NCBI RefSeq assembly: GCF_900163785.1
Contig: NZ_FUKN01000014.1
Location: 496,001-560,000, forward strand
Length of the DNA stretch: 64,000 bases
Direction: 5' to 3'
From: Psychrobacter sp. JB385
GTDB lineage: Bacteria > Pseudomonadota > Gammaproteobacteria > Pseudomonadales > Moraxellaceae
Within the stretch, counting starts at the first letter, position 1, and the number at the start of each line of letters is the position of its first letter. Of this stretch, positions 36,942 through 46,028 are shown one piece after another. Both the position numbers and the translations under genes were made by a program. The notes under the pieces were generated by a model. The model was not told the DNA's origin, did not search any database, and saw only the letters and a list, made by a program, of their open reading frames with translations.

Positions 36942-37667
36942 ATGGATTGGAATTGGCAGGTCATTTTCGATAATATTCCTGAGCTCTTAAATGGGGCGGT
37001 TCTGACCGTACAGCTGGTCGTACTTTCGGGTGTGATTGGACTGTTTTTCGGTTTGGTTTTGGCACAGCTGCGTTTGTCAAAAAGCTGGTTAGTACAGATA
37101 CTACCGTTTTCTTATATCTTCTTTTTCCGTGGCACACCGCTACTGGTACAGATATTTTTGATTTACTATGGTTTGGGTCAGTTTGAAGCCGTACGTAATT
37201 CGTTCTTGTGGGAGCCTGTGCTGAGCCAAGCGTATTGGTGTGCCATCATTGCGTTCACCATGAATACCAGTGCGTACTTAGCCGAAATCATTCGCGGCGC
37301 GATTCAGACGATTCCTGTTGGTGAGCTAGAAGCTGCTGATGCTATTGGTATGTCAAAATGGCAAAAGCTCACGCGCATCACGCTACCTCGTGCCTTTGGC
37401 ATCGTGATTCCTGCCTATAGTAACGAAGTGATTTTTATGCTCAAGGGCAGTGCGCTGGCATCCACCATTGCATTGATGGATATTACAGGGGTTGCTCGTA
37501 CCATTAGTGCGCGTACTTATACCTTGATGGAGTTGTTCTTTGCGGCTGGTGTGATTTACCTTTTATTGTCGTGGGTCATATTATTTAGCTTTAGATTGTT
37601 TGAAAGAAGAATGAATCGCCATGCAAGCTATGTACCGCCAGATGTGATTACCAATACCATACCTTAA
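36942..37667 (+). CDS. Polar amino-acid ABC transporter permease (HisM/ArtM type)
   Basis: 241 aa partner permease. FFFRGTPLLVQIFLIYYGLG is the conserved R-G-T-P segment, and ELEAADAIGMSKWQKLTRI is the EAA loop. The C-terminal half has FMLKGSALASTIALMDITG, usual for HisM-type proteins. GAGGAG precedes the ATG. With the preceding permease it would form the heterodimeric channel served by the ATPase at 31.8 kb and one or more of the three receptors. Confidence 0.92.
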   Translation: MDWNWQVIFDNIPELLNGAVLTVQLVVLSGVIGLFFGLVLAQLRLSKSWLVQILPFSYIFFFRGTPLLVQIFLIYYGLGQFEAVRNSFLWEPVLSQAYWCAIIAFTMNTSAYLAEIIRGAIQTIPVGELEAADAIGMSKWQKLTRITLPRAFGIVIPAYSNEVIFMLKGSALASTIALMDITGVARTISARTYTLMELFFAAGVIYLLLSWVILFSFRLFERRMNRHASYVPPDVITNTIP

Positions 37668-37701
37668 TGATTGGCCTAAAAATAGTCTTAAAAAACACAC
37701 G

Positions 37702-37744
37702 AAATAGCGGGTTAATATTCATATATTAATCCGCTATTTTTTTG
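37702..37744 (+). terminator. Terminator of the permease operon
   Basis: A 17-bp stem with one G-U pair (AAATAGCGGGTTAATAT against 37723-37739), loop TCAT, then a T run. Confidence 0.9.
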
Positions 37745-37867
37745 TTGGACGGTCACTTATTTTGTTTTTAGGACTAGCTTTAAAATGAAGACAAGCTCTA
37801 GAAAAATAGTGACAGATAGTGCAGTATGTATGACCTACTTATCTATAATCTGCTGTGAGCGCCTAAT

Positions 37868-38584
37868 ATGAGTCAATCACCACATCTGTCTTTAGTCGAT
37901 GCCATTACTGATAATGCCAATGCTGATACGAGCACTACCAATATCAATGACAACGTACGTGCCTCTATTGGTAAAGTAGTCTGCGTTGGTCGCAACTATG
38001 CCGAGCATGCTCGCGAACTTGGTAACGAAGTCCCAAAATCGCCTATATTGTTTATGAAACCTGCGTCCTCAGTCGTCAGTGTACGTCATGATATTGTTCG
38101 CCCCAGTCCTGAGATATATGGCGACACGCATTATGAAGCGGAGCTTTGTATTCAACTGTCAGCGGATTTGTCAGCGGCAACTGCTGAGCAAGCAAAGCAA
38201 GCGATTGGTGGGGTGACGTTGGGGCTGGATTTAACCTTACGTGACCTGCAAAGTAAGCTGAAAGAAAAGGGCCATCCGTGGGAGCGTGCTAAGTGTTTTG
38301 ATGGGGCGTGCGTGCTTGCTGATTGGCTCAAGCCAGAGGCGTTTGGGGATTTTAGCCAAGTAAACTACCAACTCACTATCAATGATGAGCTGGCGCAAGA
38401 TGGCGATAGTGCGATGATGCTGTTTTCAGTTTATGAGCTGTTGGCAGAGATTAGTCACGCTTTTAGCTTGCAGGCAGGGGATGTGATTATGACTGGCACG
38501 CCAAGTGGCGTTGGTATTTTAAAAGCAAATGACGAATTAAAATTAACGCTTGGCGCTCATGAGTGGCAGGTAAACGTTCGCTAA
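37868..38584 (+). CDS. Fumarylacetoacetate hydrolase-family protein (YcgM/FAHD1-like)
   Basis: 238 aa single FAH domain. Key segments are VVCVGRNYAEHARELGNE (about 37-54), ILFMKPASSVV, HYEAELCIQLS with the metal-binding glutamates, GLDLTLRDLQSKLKEKGHPW, KCFDGACVLADW, and GDVIMTGTPSGVG near the C-terminus. These fit the acylpyruvase/oxaloacetate decarboxylase-like branch. The exact substrate cannot be read from sequence. About 30 residues of extra N-terminal sequence precede the domain. It is a single gene with a terminator. Confidence 0.88.
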   Translation: MSQSPHLSLVDAITDNANADTSTTNINDNVRASIGKVVCVGRNYAEHARELGNEVPKSPILFMKPASSVVSVRHDIVRPSPEIYGDTHYEAELCIQLSADLSAATAEQAKQAIGGVTLGLDLTLRDLQSKLKEKGHPWERAKCFDGACVLADWLKPEAFGDFSQVNYQLTINDELAQDGDSAMMLFSVYELLAEISHAFSLQAGDVIMTGTPSGVGILKANDELKLTLGAHEWQVNVR

Positions 38585-38638
38585 TTTTGTTGTATCAGCA
38601 CTGCGTTATCTTTTTGATGTAAATCAGTTTTATAAAAG

Positions 38639-38665
38639 TCCCAGCACTCGCTTGGGATTTTTTTT
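38639..38665 (+). terminator. Terminator of the FAH-family gene
   Basis: TCCCA pairs with TGGGA, continued inward by GC/GC with one bulged base, followed by a run of eight T. Confidence 0.8.
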
Positions 38666-38724
38666 ATTCCAACATTTTATCTTTATACGTTATTTAGATA
38701 GATTCACTATAAAATTTCAACGTA

Positions 38725-38742
38725 CTGTCATAAACCAGCAGT
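38725..38742 (+). promoter_or_regulatory. Possible Pho-box-like half-site upstream of the phosphatase gene
   Basis: CTGTCATAAAC matches the first half and spacer of the enterobacterial PhoB box. The second half (expected CTGTCAY) is poorly matched. It sits 109 bases before the PhoX-like gene, a family often controlled by phosphate starvation. Suggestive only. Confidence 0.3.
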
Positions 38743-38833
38743 AAACTTGGACGTAATTCGTACTTTAGCGGTCAAGAATCTTAGCCGCATTTATCCTTTT
38801 ACGCCAATCCAGCCAACTGCAAGGTGACTGATA

Positions 38834-41056
38834 ATGACATTGTTAAATAAAGAGCTAGAACTCGCGCACGAAATCGTTGAAGATTCAAATCCTACCAATA
38901 ACACTGATTTTCAGACCATTATCAATCGTCGTCTGAATCGCCGTAGTATTTTAAAAGGCGGTACAGGATTGACGGCAGCCGCGTTCTTTGGGGCGCTACC
39001 TTTGGTGGGCTGTAGCGATGACGACGACAATAGCCGTCCTATCGTAGAAAACGGCAATGATGCAGCCATCCCTGCGCAAGGCGATTTAAAACGCCCTGAA
39101 ACCTTAAAGTTCAATGCCGTAGCGCATTCAACGGCTGAGGCAATGACGGTAGCAGACGGTTATAAAGCCGAAATCATATTGCCACTTGGCACGCCACTGA
39201 TGCCTGGGATTGAGGATTGGAAAGACAATCGTGAGCAATCAGCTGAGTCTTTTGAATGGCGCATGGGTGACAATCATGATGGCATGTGGTTTTTTGGCAA
39301 AAAAGGCAACGGCTATGACGCCAAGGCGGCAGAAAATGGTCTGCTGGTGATGAATCATGAATATGTGAACAGTGAAGAGTTGAGCCCATTTGGGTATTAC
39401 GTCATTCAAGATAAGGATGCCGCGCCTTTATTTCAAAGCCGTCGTCTTGCCAGTGATATCCGCCGTGAGGTCAACTGTCACGGCGTGGCAGTGGTTGAGA
39501 TGACTCGCCGAGCAGACGGCAAAGGCTATGAGATGGTATCAACGTCAAAATACAATCGCCGTATTACCAGCAGTACGACGTCGCAGTTGGCTGGCCCCGT
39601 GGCTGGATCTGACTTGGTAAAGACCAAGTTCGATCCAACAGGGTATCAAACTCGCGGTATCAACAATAACTGCGGCGCAGGGTTGTCACCTTGGGGCACA
39701 TACCTCACCACAGAAGAAAACTTCTTAGGTGTGTTCGCACGTGGGCAAGATGCCAGTCAGTTAAGCGCTGGACACAACCATGGTCGCGAGCGCTATGGGG
39801 CATCAGAAAACTCTCCAGGCTCCAGATATTTATGGCATACCCCTGACGCAAAAGACGCCATCATACCAGATGAGTTTTCACGCTGGGATATGACAGCCGT
39901 TGGGACAAATGCCACTGAAGATTACCGTAATGGCTTTAATACCTTTGGTTATATCACAGAGATCGATCCTTTTGATCCAAAATCTATGCCACAAAAGCGC
40001 ACAGCAATGGGACGTTTTGCTCATGAGAACTGCGCCTATGCGCCCGTGGAACAAGGTAAGCCCGTCGTTTTTTATATGGGTGATGATGCCCGTGGCGAGT
40101 ATATCTATAAGTTTGTCTCAAACGCTGTGTGGTCGAACAGTGATATTGGTGGTGGCTTAAAAGCAGGCGATAAATATCTGAATGACGGCACGCTATATGT
40201 TGCTATTTTTAATGAAGATGGCAGTGGTGAATGGAAAGCCTTGATTCATGGTCAAAATGGCTTAGATGCGTCTAATAGTGAGCTGCCTTTTAGCGGACAA
40301 GATGAGGTATTGATTTTTGCCCGTGCAGCAGCTGATGTGGTTGGTGCTACCAAGATGGATCGACCTGAATGGGTGTCAGTCAGTCCGATGACAGGCGAGG
40401 TTTATGTGACCTTGACCAATAACACCAATCGCGGCGTCAAGGAAGATCAACCGCTTTCAGCTTCTAATCCTCGTAGCTATCAAGTTGACGGCAAAAATCG
40501 TGGTAATGAAAATGGCCATATTATTCGCTGGGCAGAAGCAGGTGGTGATCATGCGGCCATGAGTTTTGAGTGGGATATTTATCTGTTTGCCACGCCTTAT
40601 GATCTGACCGCAGAAAACTTGTCACAATTGAATGATAGTAATGACTTGTCATCTCCTGATGGTCTGTACTTCGATCCACGCGGTGTGTTGTGGATACAGA
40701 CAGATGATGGCGCTTACACTGATACCACCAGCTGTATGTTGCTGGCAGCATTGCCTGGTAAAGTCAGTGATGGGACTGCCATAACGACCTCAGCAGGGCA
40801 ACAAACACGAGTTGGAATGCCTGCCAGTAACGATAATATCAAACGTTTCTTTGTCGGTCCCGAAGGCTGCGAAGTGACAGGTATTACCATGACGCCAGAC
40901 TTCAAAACGCTCTTTATTAATATCCAGCATCCAGGGAATAGTTGGGGAGCCATCAAAGGCGGTAAAATTCCGCGCTCAGCAACAGTCATGATCACTCGTG
41001 ATGATGGCGGTGTCATACTGGCAGAGTCATTTGACACAGCAGAGGGTGTGGCTTAA
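38834..41056 (+). CDS. PhoX/DUF839-family phosphatase, Tat-exported lipoprotein
   Basis: 740 aa. The N-terminus has a twin-arginine motif, NRRSILKGG (R36, R37), then a hydrophobic stretch ending in LVGC (C60), so it is probably exported folded and then lipidated. The catalytic region has LVMNHEYVNSEE, NCHGVAVVEM, NNNCGAGLSPWGTYLTTEENF, GRFAHENCAYAP and MGDDARGEYIYKFVS. These fit PhoX-type calcium/iron-dependent alkaline phosphatases, and DGLYFDPRGVLWIQTDDG also fits. It would release phosphate from esters outside the cytoplasm. A possible Pho-box half-site lies upstream. A weak terminator follows. Confidence 0.88.
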   Translation: MTLLNKELELAHEIVEDSNPTNNTDFQTIINRRLNRRSILKGGTGLTAAAFFGALPLVGCSDDDDNSRPIVENGNDAAIPAQGDLKRPETLKFNAVAHSTAEAMTVADGYKAEIILPLGTPLMPGIEDWKDNREQSAESFEWRMGDNHDGMWFFGKKGNGYDAKAAENGLLVMNHEYVNSEELSPFGYYVIQDKDAAPLFQSRRLASDIRREVNCHGVAVVEMTRRADGKGYEMVSTSKYNRRITSSTTSQLAGPVAGSDLVKTKFDPTGYQTRGINNNCGAGLSPWGTYLTTEENFLGVFARGQDASQLSAGHNHGRERYGASENSPGSRYLWHTPDAKDAIIPDEFSRWDMTAVGTNATEDYRNGFNTFGYITEIDPFDPKSMPQKRTAMGRFAHENCAYAPVEQGKPVVFYMGDDARGEYIYKFVSNAVWSNSDIGGGLKAGDKYLNDGTLYVAIFNEDGSGEWKALIHGQNGLDASNSELPFSGQDEVLIFARAAADVVGATKMDRPEWVSVSPMTGEVYVTLTNNTNRGVKEDQPLSASNPRSYQVDGKNRGNENGHIIRWAEAGGDHAAMSFEWDIYLFATPYDLTAENLSQLNDSNDLSSPDGLYFDPRGVLWIQTDDGAYTDTTSCMLLAALPGKVSDGTAITTSAGQQTRVGMPASNDNIKRFFVGPEGCEVTGITMTPDFKTLFINIQHPGNSWGAIKGGKIPRSATVMITRDDGGVILAESFDTAEGVA

Positions 41057-41146
41057 CAATCTAAGTGCTTAAAAAGAATGACTCAGAATTAGAGGCTTAG
41101 AGAGTTTAGTAGTCAGTAATAAAATGACCAAAGAATTAAGCTATCC

Positions 41147-41177
41147 AAAAACCCCAAGCTAAGGTTTGGGATTTTTT
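41147..41177 (+). terminator. Terminator after the PhoX-like gene
   Basis: CCCAA pairs with TTGGG, extended by A/T pairs across one mismatch, and is followed by a run of six T. Confidence 0.7.
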
Positions 41178-41275
41178 GTTTTTATCCCTTTGATAATAAA
41201 CCACTTACCGATCAAATCATTCGCTTTTATTTCATGCGTTTAAAGGATAGTATAGGCAACTATTCTCTTCATTGA

Positions 41276-42802
41276 ATGTGCAACGTCATGAATGCTACGA
41301 GTAGTCCCGATCTATTTTATAATAACTGTGCCAATCAAAATGGCGCTACCAGCGATGGCAATCTCAATGTCGATGCATATACAGATGCAAGTCAGGCGCT
41401 TGAAACCCAGTCAAAACCAGATGCCAGCGCGCCTTTACACAGCGATTTGTACGAGCAAATCGACCAGCTAGAAGCCATCGACGTCGATGAACTGCTTAAA
41501 TTACTGGCAGATGAAGGGGATGAGACAACCACCCAATATGTGACGTTGGCCGATTTTTTTGAAGGATTGGCACAGCTTGCAACGATGGGAGTGGTTGAGA
41601 TTACTGATATCGTGGAAGCCATCCACCGTGAAGTTATCTTACGCCCTTTGGGGCTTTTCAATGAAAAGTACCTTAACAGCTGGCAGCGCGGTATCACTGG
41701 ACGTATCTACGGTACGGTACGTCGTATTGTACTGTTGGTGGGCAACAATCTTGCCTCAGTGCTGCGCTTATACAAAAATAACGTGCGCCAAAAAACGGCA
41801 CGACCACTGCCTGATGTCTTAAAAAAACTGGTACATGTGCTCAATGGCGTCATGGGCGACCATCTTGTCACGCATAAAAACGTCCTTGCTGTACCTATGA
41901 AGCTCTACGATAGAGAGGGCAAGCTGCAAAGCAATACGCTATCAGGTCGTGTCACTATTTTATGTCATGGCTTGTGTATGAGTCATTTGAGCTGGCAATC
42001 ACAAGACGATCATATTGGCTTGGGGGATGCTATTGCTAAAAGTCAGCCAGAGACGACGGTTTTATATCTTGATTATAATACAGGTCGGCGTATCTCGCGT
42101 AGCGGTCGTCAGTTTTCACAATTATTACAAAACTTGGTCGATGACAATCCCAATATCAGTCAGATAGATTTGGTCGGGCATAGCATGGGCGGCTTGGTTT
42201 CGCGCAGTGCGCTATTTTATGCCGAACAAGAGCATTTAGATTGGATCATGCGTGTCGGTAATCTGATCACATTAGGCTCACCGCATCACGGTGCCGTGCT
42301 TGAGCGTATTGGCAATCATGTGCAAGACATCATTGCCAAGTTGCCGTTTGCAGGGTCACTTGCCAAGCTTGGGGATATGCGTAGTGCGGGCATTATTGAT
42401 TTGCGTCATGGCAGTATCCGAGATGCCGATTGGAATGCACTAGAAGGTCGTAGCGTACTGCCACAAGATTTTCGCCATCCTGCGCGCTTGCCAAGTGGTA
42501 TCAAAACGTATTTTGCCGCCAGTGCTTTGATTGAAACGCATTATGACTCCAAGATGACAAGCCTATTGGGTGATGGCTTGGTATCAGTAGCATCAGCGCT
42601 TGGGGAAGATGATGTCGAACACGCGTTGTTTGTACCAGACGGACACAAAGCGGTGTTTTATGGCGTAAGTCACATGAACTTAATCCAAAGTAGACGGGTG
42701 CGTGAACAGGTAGTGGAGTGGCTCTTGGACAATGGACACAGTGATTATGCGGACAGACCTCGGATATACTCTTACCCCAGAAGTTTGGCGCTTGCGTTGT
42801 AA
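41276..42802 (+). CDS. Alpha/beta hydrolase, lipase/PGAP1-like esterase
   Basis: 508 aa. The hydrolase core has VTILCHGLCMSHLSWQ (oxyanion region), then IDLVGHSMGGLVSRSALFYA with the nucleophile serine in GHSMGG, and ITLGSPHHGAVLERIG. The Asp/His partners are probably in GDGLVSVASAL and SHMNLIQS. About 200 N-terminal residues are helical and of unknown role. No signal peptide is visible. Neither candidate start (ATG 41276 or 41288) has a good ribosome-binding site, so the exact N-terminus is uncertain. The substrate is unknown. Confidence 0.82.
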   Translation: MCNVMNATSSPDLFYNNCANQNGATSDGNLNVDAYTDASQALETQSKPDASAPLHSDLYEQIDQLEAIDVDELLKLLADEGDETTTQYVTLADFFEGLAQLATMGVVEITDIVEAIHREVILRPLGLFNEKYLNSWQRGITGRIYGTVRRIVLLVGNNLASVLRLYKNNVRQKTARPLPDVLKKLVHVLNGVMGDHLVTHKNVLAVPMKLYDREGKLQSNTLSGRVTILCHGLCMSHLSWQSQDDHIGLGDAIAKSQPETTVLYLDYNTGRRISRSGRQFSQLLQNLVDDNPNISQIDLVGHSMGGLVSRSALFYAEQEHLDWIMRVGNLITLGSPHHGAVLERIGNHVQDIIAKLPFAGSLAKLGDMRSAGIIDLRHGSIRDADWNALEGRSVLPQDFRHPARLPSGIKTYFAASALIETHYDSKMTSLLGDGLVSVASALGEDDVEHALFVPDGHKAVFYGVSHMNLIQSRRVREQVVEWLLDNGHSDYADRPRIYSYPRSLALAL

Positions 42803-42835
42803 AAGAGGAATTTTACTAGATATAAGAAATTTATA

Positions 42836-43468
42836 ATGAAAAAAATATCACTGTGTTTGGTAAGTTTGTTCTTATTGATTAGCTGTGCCAAGCCAAATGT
42901 ACACGACCCTAATGCTCAAATTAAAGTAGATGTAGAGGGAGACAAATACGTCATTCCGTTAAACCATATTGTCAGGCCAGACACAGGTAGTTACGCAAGC
43001 TTTGAGACGGATATGGGTCATGGTTATTTCTTTTGGCCAAGTGGTCGAGGGCTAAATAATAATGATAAAAACCCAAATATCTTTGATTATGACAATAATA
43101 TTATAGAGTTTTACTGGACAGCTAAAAATTCGCAAATTGAAGGTGCTGATATTCTGACTAGAATAAACACTATCAAACAGGAAGAAAATAGAGATTTTGA
43201 TAGAGACGCTTATGAATTAGAAGCATATATCGGGTCAGGCGATACCTACGCTATATACTACATAGGAAATATTGATTTACAATCACCTATTATGATTCGC
43301 TGTATGCCTACAATTAATGAAGACCAAGATCGAATGTGCCAAATGGAATATATGTATCCTGAATATAATAACTATGTAAGAATTCAGTTTTCAAAAAAAC
43401 ATTTAGCTGACTGGCAAGCAATCAATGCAATGGCGATTGATTATATAGAAAAATGGCATCAAGACTGA
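42836..43468 (+). CDS. Lipoprotein of unknown function
   Basis: 210 aa. A short signal peptide ends in LISC (C17), indicating lipidation. I do not recognise a domain. The mature protein is rich in Asp, Asn, Ile and Tyr. It contains paired cysteines in MIRCMPTINEDQDRMCQ. Its coding sequence is clearly more AT-rich than the hydrolase upstream and hslO downstream, which suggests recent acquisition or weak expression. It begins 33 bases after the hydrolase stop, so the two may be co-transcribed. Confidence 0.7.
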   Translation: MKKISLCLVSLFLLISCAKPNVHDPNAQIKVDVEGDKYVIPLNHIVRPDTGSYASFETDMGHGYFFWPSGRGLNNNDKNPNIFDYDNNIIEFYWTAKNSQIEGADILTRINTIKQEENRDFDRDAYELEAYIGSGDTYAIYYIGNIDLQSPIMIRCMPTINEDQDRMCQMEYMYPEYNNYVRIQFSKKHLADWQAINAMAIDYIEKWHQD

Positions 43469-43519
43469 AGATGGTTTGATATCAAAGCAATGATGTACCT
43501 TTCAAAATTGCAAAAACAA

Positions 43520-43549
43520 AAACCCCTAAGCATCACACTTAGGGGGTTT
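43520..43549. terminator. Bidirectional terminator between the lipoprotein gene and hslO
   Basis: AAACCCCTAAG pairs with CTTAGGGGGTTT with one bulged G, loop CATCACA. It lies between converging genes and could stop both. Confidence 0.75.
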
Positions 43550-43582
43550 AATATAAGCGTCAGCCTAAATTATTTGCAAAAC

Positions 43583-44563
43583 CTACTCAGCAAATATTGC
43601 TGCTACATCGTCTTTATCAAACGTATAGACTTCACCACAGAATCCGCAGTCCATCTCAAACGTACCGCCTTGTTCTTCAACGATCTCAAGCGCTTCCGCT
43701 TCGCCAATTTGCTCGATTGCCATCTCACATTTCTCGCGTGAGCAAGTACAGCCAAAGGATAATGGCACAGGGTCAGGCGCGACGACACTTTCTTCGTGGT
43801 ACAAGCGATACAAAATTTCGTTGGCATCAAGCGTGGTCAGCTCTTCTGCTTTGAGCGTTCGTGTCAACACACTCAGACGTATCCACAAATCATCATCGAT
43901 ACCAGCGTCTTCGTTTTGCTCAACTTCATACGTTTCTTCTGCTGTACGAGGTAACATCTGTACCAATATGCCGCCCGCTTGTAAGCCATCAGAAGCCAAG
44001 TTAATCAGTGTTGGAATCTGCGCTGATTGTTTCTGATAATGGGCCAAGCAATCTGCCAAATTGTCATGACTGCGTTCAACAATACCTTGATACGGCTCGC
44101 CGCCTTCAGGTTGGATATTGATAAACAATACGCCTTGACCGGGTGCACCAAGCTCTGCAAATGCTTCTTTGGCATGGGTCATGTTTTCCCACGCCTGCAC
44201 TTGCTCGTCCGTCTCGCCTTTCCAGCTGGCAAGCGCGCGAATGATACCGTCTTGATCGCACTCTGCCATCGCCCAATTGAGCAAGCTGTCACTGTCTGAT
44301 GATTGCAGTTGAATCGACAAGCGGCCGTTTATTTTAACGGTACTGATGAGCAAACTTGCTGCCGTCAGCATCTCGCCTAACAAGCGTTTGATGGCTTCAG
44401 GATAAGGCTTTTGAGAGATGGTGCTCGCGTAGCTTCGTGATAGGCGCACCACATCACCGCGCACTGGCGAATCCTCGATAAAGAAGCGCTGACGTATGTC
44501 ATTATCGCTATGGTGGCCAGTGGCTTGGCTGTCTGTGTTAGGGACTTGAGTATCTTGTGTCAT
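43583..44563 (-). CDS. hslO: Redox-regulated chaperone Hsp33 (HslO)
   Basis: Holdase chaperone activated when oxidation releases its zinc. 326 aa. The C-terminal redox switch shows C272-x-C274 in FGCTCSREKC and C306-xx-C309 in DCGFCGEVY, the classic CxC...CxxC layout, with an additional cysteine at 279. Core motifs include EMLTAASLL and INGRLSIQLQ near residues 66-86. It is a single minus-strand gene. Confidence 0.95.
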   Translation of the reverse strand: MTQDTQVPNTDSQATGHHSDNDIRQRFFIEDSPVRGDVVRLSRSYASTISQKPYPEAIKRLLGEMLTAASLLISTVKINGRLSIQLQSSDSDSLLNWAMAECDQDGIIRALASWKGETDEQVQAWENMTHAKEAFAELGAPGQGVLFINIQPEGGEPYQGIVERSHDNLADCLAHYQKQSAQIPTLINLASDGLQAGGILVQMLPRTAEETYEVEQNEDAGIDDDLWIRLSVLTRTLKAEELTTLDANEILYRLYHEESVVAPDPVPLSFGCTCSREKCEMAIEQIGEAEALEIVEEQGGTFEMDCGFCGEVYTFDKDDVAAIFAE

Positions 44564-44949
44564 AGGTCATTTGTAGTATTAAGAAGTTGTTAGCTTTATG
44601 GGGATTGATCCCGATTTATCAATTGGCCTTTATAGATTGAATCGTTGTTTTGAGCGATTTATCCAGCAAAAATAAGCGCATTTTCTTATAAATAACAGAG
44701 AATATAAGACGTCATCAGACACACTTTATTTGAAGATAGAAAGATAAACAACGGGCGAGCCACAAAATAATAGTATCAGTAAAAAAAACTTCCCTACGCC
44801 TGTTAATTTGTTGTACAGTAACATTAAGTTGCATTGTGATAAATACTAGCAACAACCACAGGGATGCGTGGCAATAGGGTCGATTTCTATGACCTGTGTC
44901 GTCAAAGCACTCATTCAATCTTGTGTAATGTGATAAAAGGATGTGTTTC
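44564..44949. other. Divergent spacer between hslO and the glutamate/aspartate transporter
   Basis: 386 bases with the promoters of hslO and of the binding-protein gene. No reliable -35/-10 pair, terminator or riboswitch could be identified. The ribosome-binding site AAGG lies at 44937-44940. Confidence 0.4.
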
Positions 44950-45933
44950 ATGAGCTATTCATTTTCCAAACCGTTGACGTTGGCTGCCTTTATGGCATTA
45001 GGCCTAGTGGGTTGTAATAACAGCAATCAAACTGCCACTGAGACAGCGCCAGCTGATGACGCCACAACAACAGAACCTGCAGCAAACACCAACGGCACGC
45101 TCCAAAAAATCAAAGACTCTGGCACTATCGTTGTCGGTCACCGTGACTCCTCTATTCCTTTTTCTTATATTGCTGATGATCCTAATCAACCTATCGGCTA
45201 CGCGCATGATTTAGAAATGAAAGTGGTCGAGGCCGTTAAGCAAAAGCTTGATATGCCAGATCTAAAAATCCGCTATAACTTAATCACCTCACAAACCCGT
45301 ATTCCATTGGTACAAAATGGCACGGTAGATTTTGAGTGTGGTTCAACGACCAACAATGAAGAGCGCCAAAAACAAGTGGCATTCTCAAATGGTTTCTTTG
45401 AAATTGGTACGCGTCTACTGACCAGTAAAGATTCAGGCATCAAAGATTTTGCGGATCTAAAAGGCAAAACTTTGGTCACCACCGCTGGTACAACATCAGA
45501 GCGTTATATCCGTCAGTACAATGATGACAACAAGCTGGGCATGAATATCATTTCAGCAAAAGATCATGGTGAAGCCTTCTTAATGTTAGAAAATGGCCGT
45601 GCCGATGCCTTTATGATGGATGATGTGTTATTGGCTGGCGAAAAAGCCAAAGCAAAAAATCCAGATGAGTGGGTTATCGTGGGTGAGCCGCAATCATTTG
45701 AGATCTATGGTTGTATGATGCGTAAAGATGATCCTGAGTTCAAAGCGGTTGTCGATGAAGCATTAAACAATGTCTTTAGCTCAGGCGAGATCAATAGTAT
45801 CTATGATAAGTGGTTCTTAAACCCAGTCCCACCGAAGAACGTCAACCTAAACTTTGAGATGTCAGACAACTTAAAAGCGTTGATTGCCAATCCTCATGAC
45901 GGTGCTCAGCCAAAAGCTGCGACCGCGCAATAA
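44950..45933 (+). CDS. gltI: Glutamate/aspartate ABC transporter binding lipoprotein (GltI-like)
   Basis: 327 aa. The lipoprotein signal ends in LVGC. The mature protein opens TLQKIKDSGTIVVGHRDSSI, followed by PFSYIADDPNQPIGYAHDLE, LVQNGTVDFECGSTTNNEER and VAFSNGFFEIGTRLL. These closely resemble E. coli GltI, the Glu/Asp receptor. I chose ATG 44950 because AAGG at 44937-44940 has proper spacing; ATG 44941 touches it. It heads the order receptor, permease, permease, ATPase. Confidence 0.92.
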   Translation: MSYSFSKPLTLAAFMALGLVGCNNSNQTATETAPADDATTTEPAANTNGTLQKIKDSGTIVVGHRDSSIPFSYIADDPNQPIGYAHDLEMKVVEAVKQKLDMPDLKIRYNLITSQTRIPLVQNGTVDFECGSTTNNEERQKQVAFSNGFFEIGTRLLTSKDSGIKDFADLKGKTLVTTAGTTSERYIRQYNDDNKLGMNIISAKDHGEAFLMLENGRADAFMMDDVLLAGEKAKAKNPDEWVIVGEPQSFEIYGCMMRKDDPEFKAVVDEALNNVFSSGEINSIYDKWFLNPVPPKNVNLNFEMSDNLKALIANPHDGAQPKAATAQ

Positions 45934-46028
45934 TCGTTTGTCCTTCACTATAGCGTCGCTTACGTATTTGCCTGACATCTTGTTACGCTCATACGTAAGC
46001 TTTTTAATCGTTGCTCGGAGAGACAATC

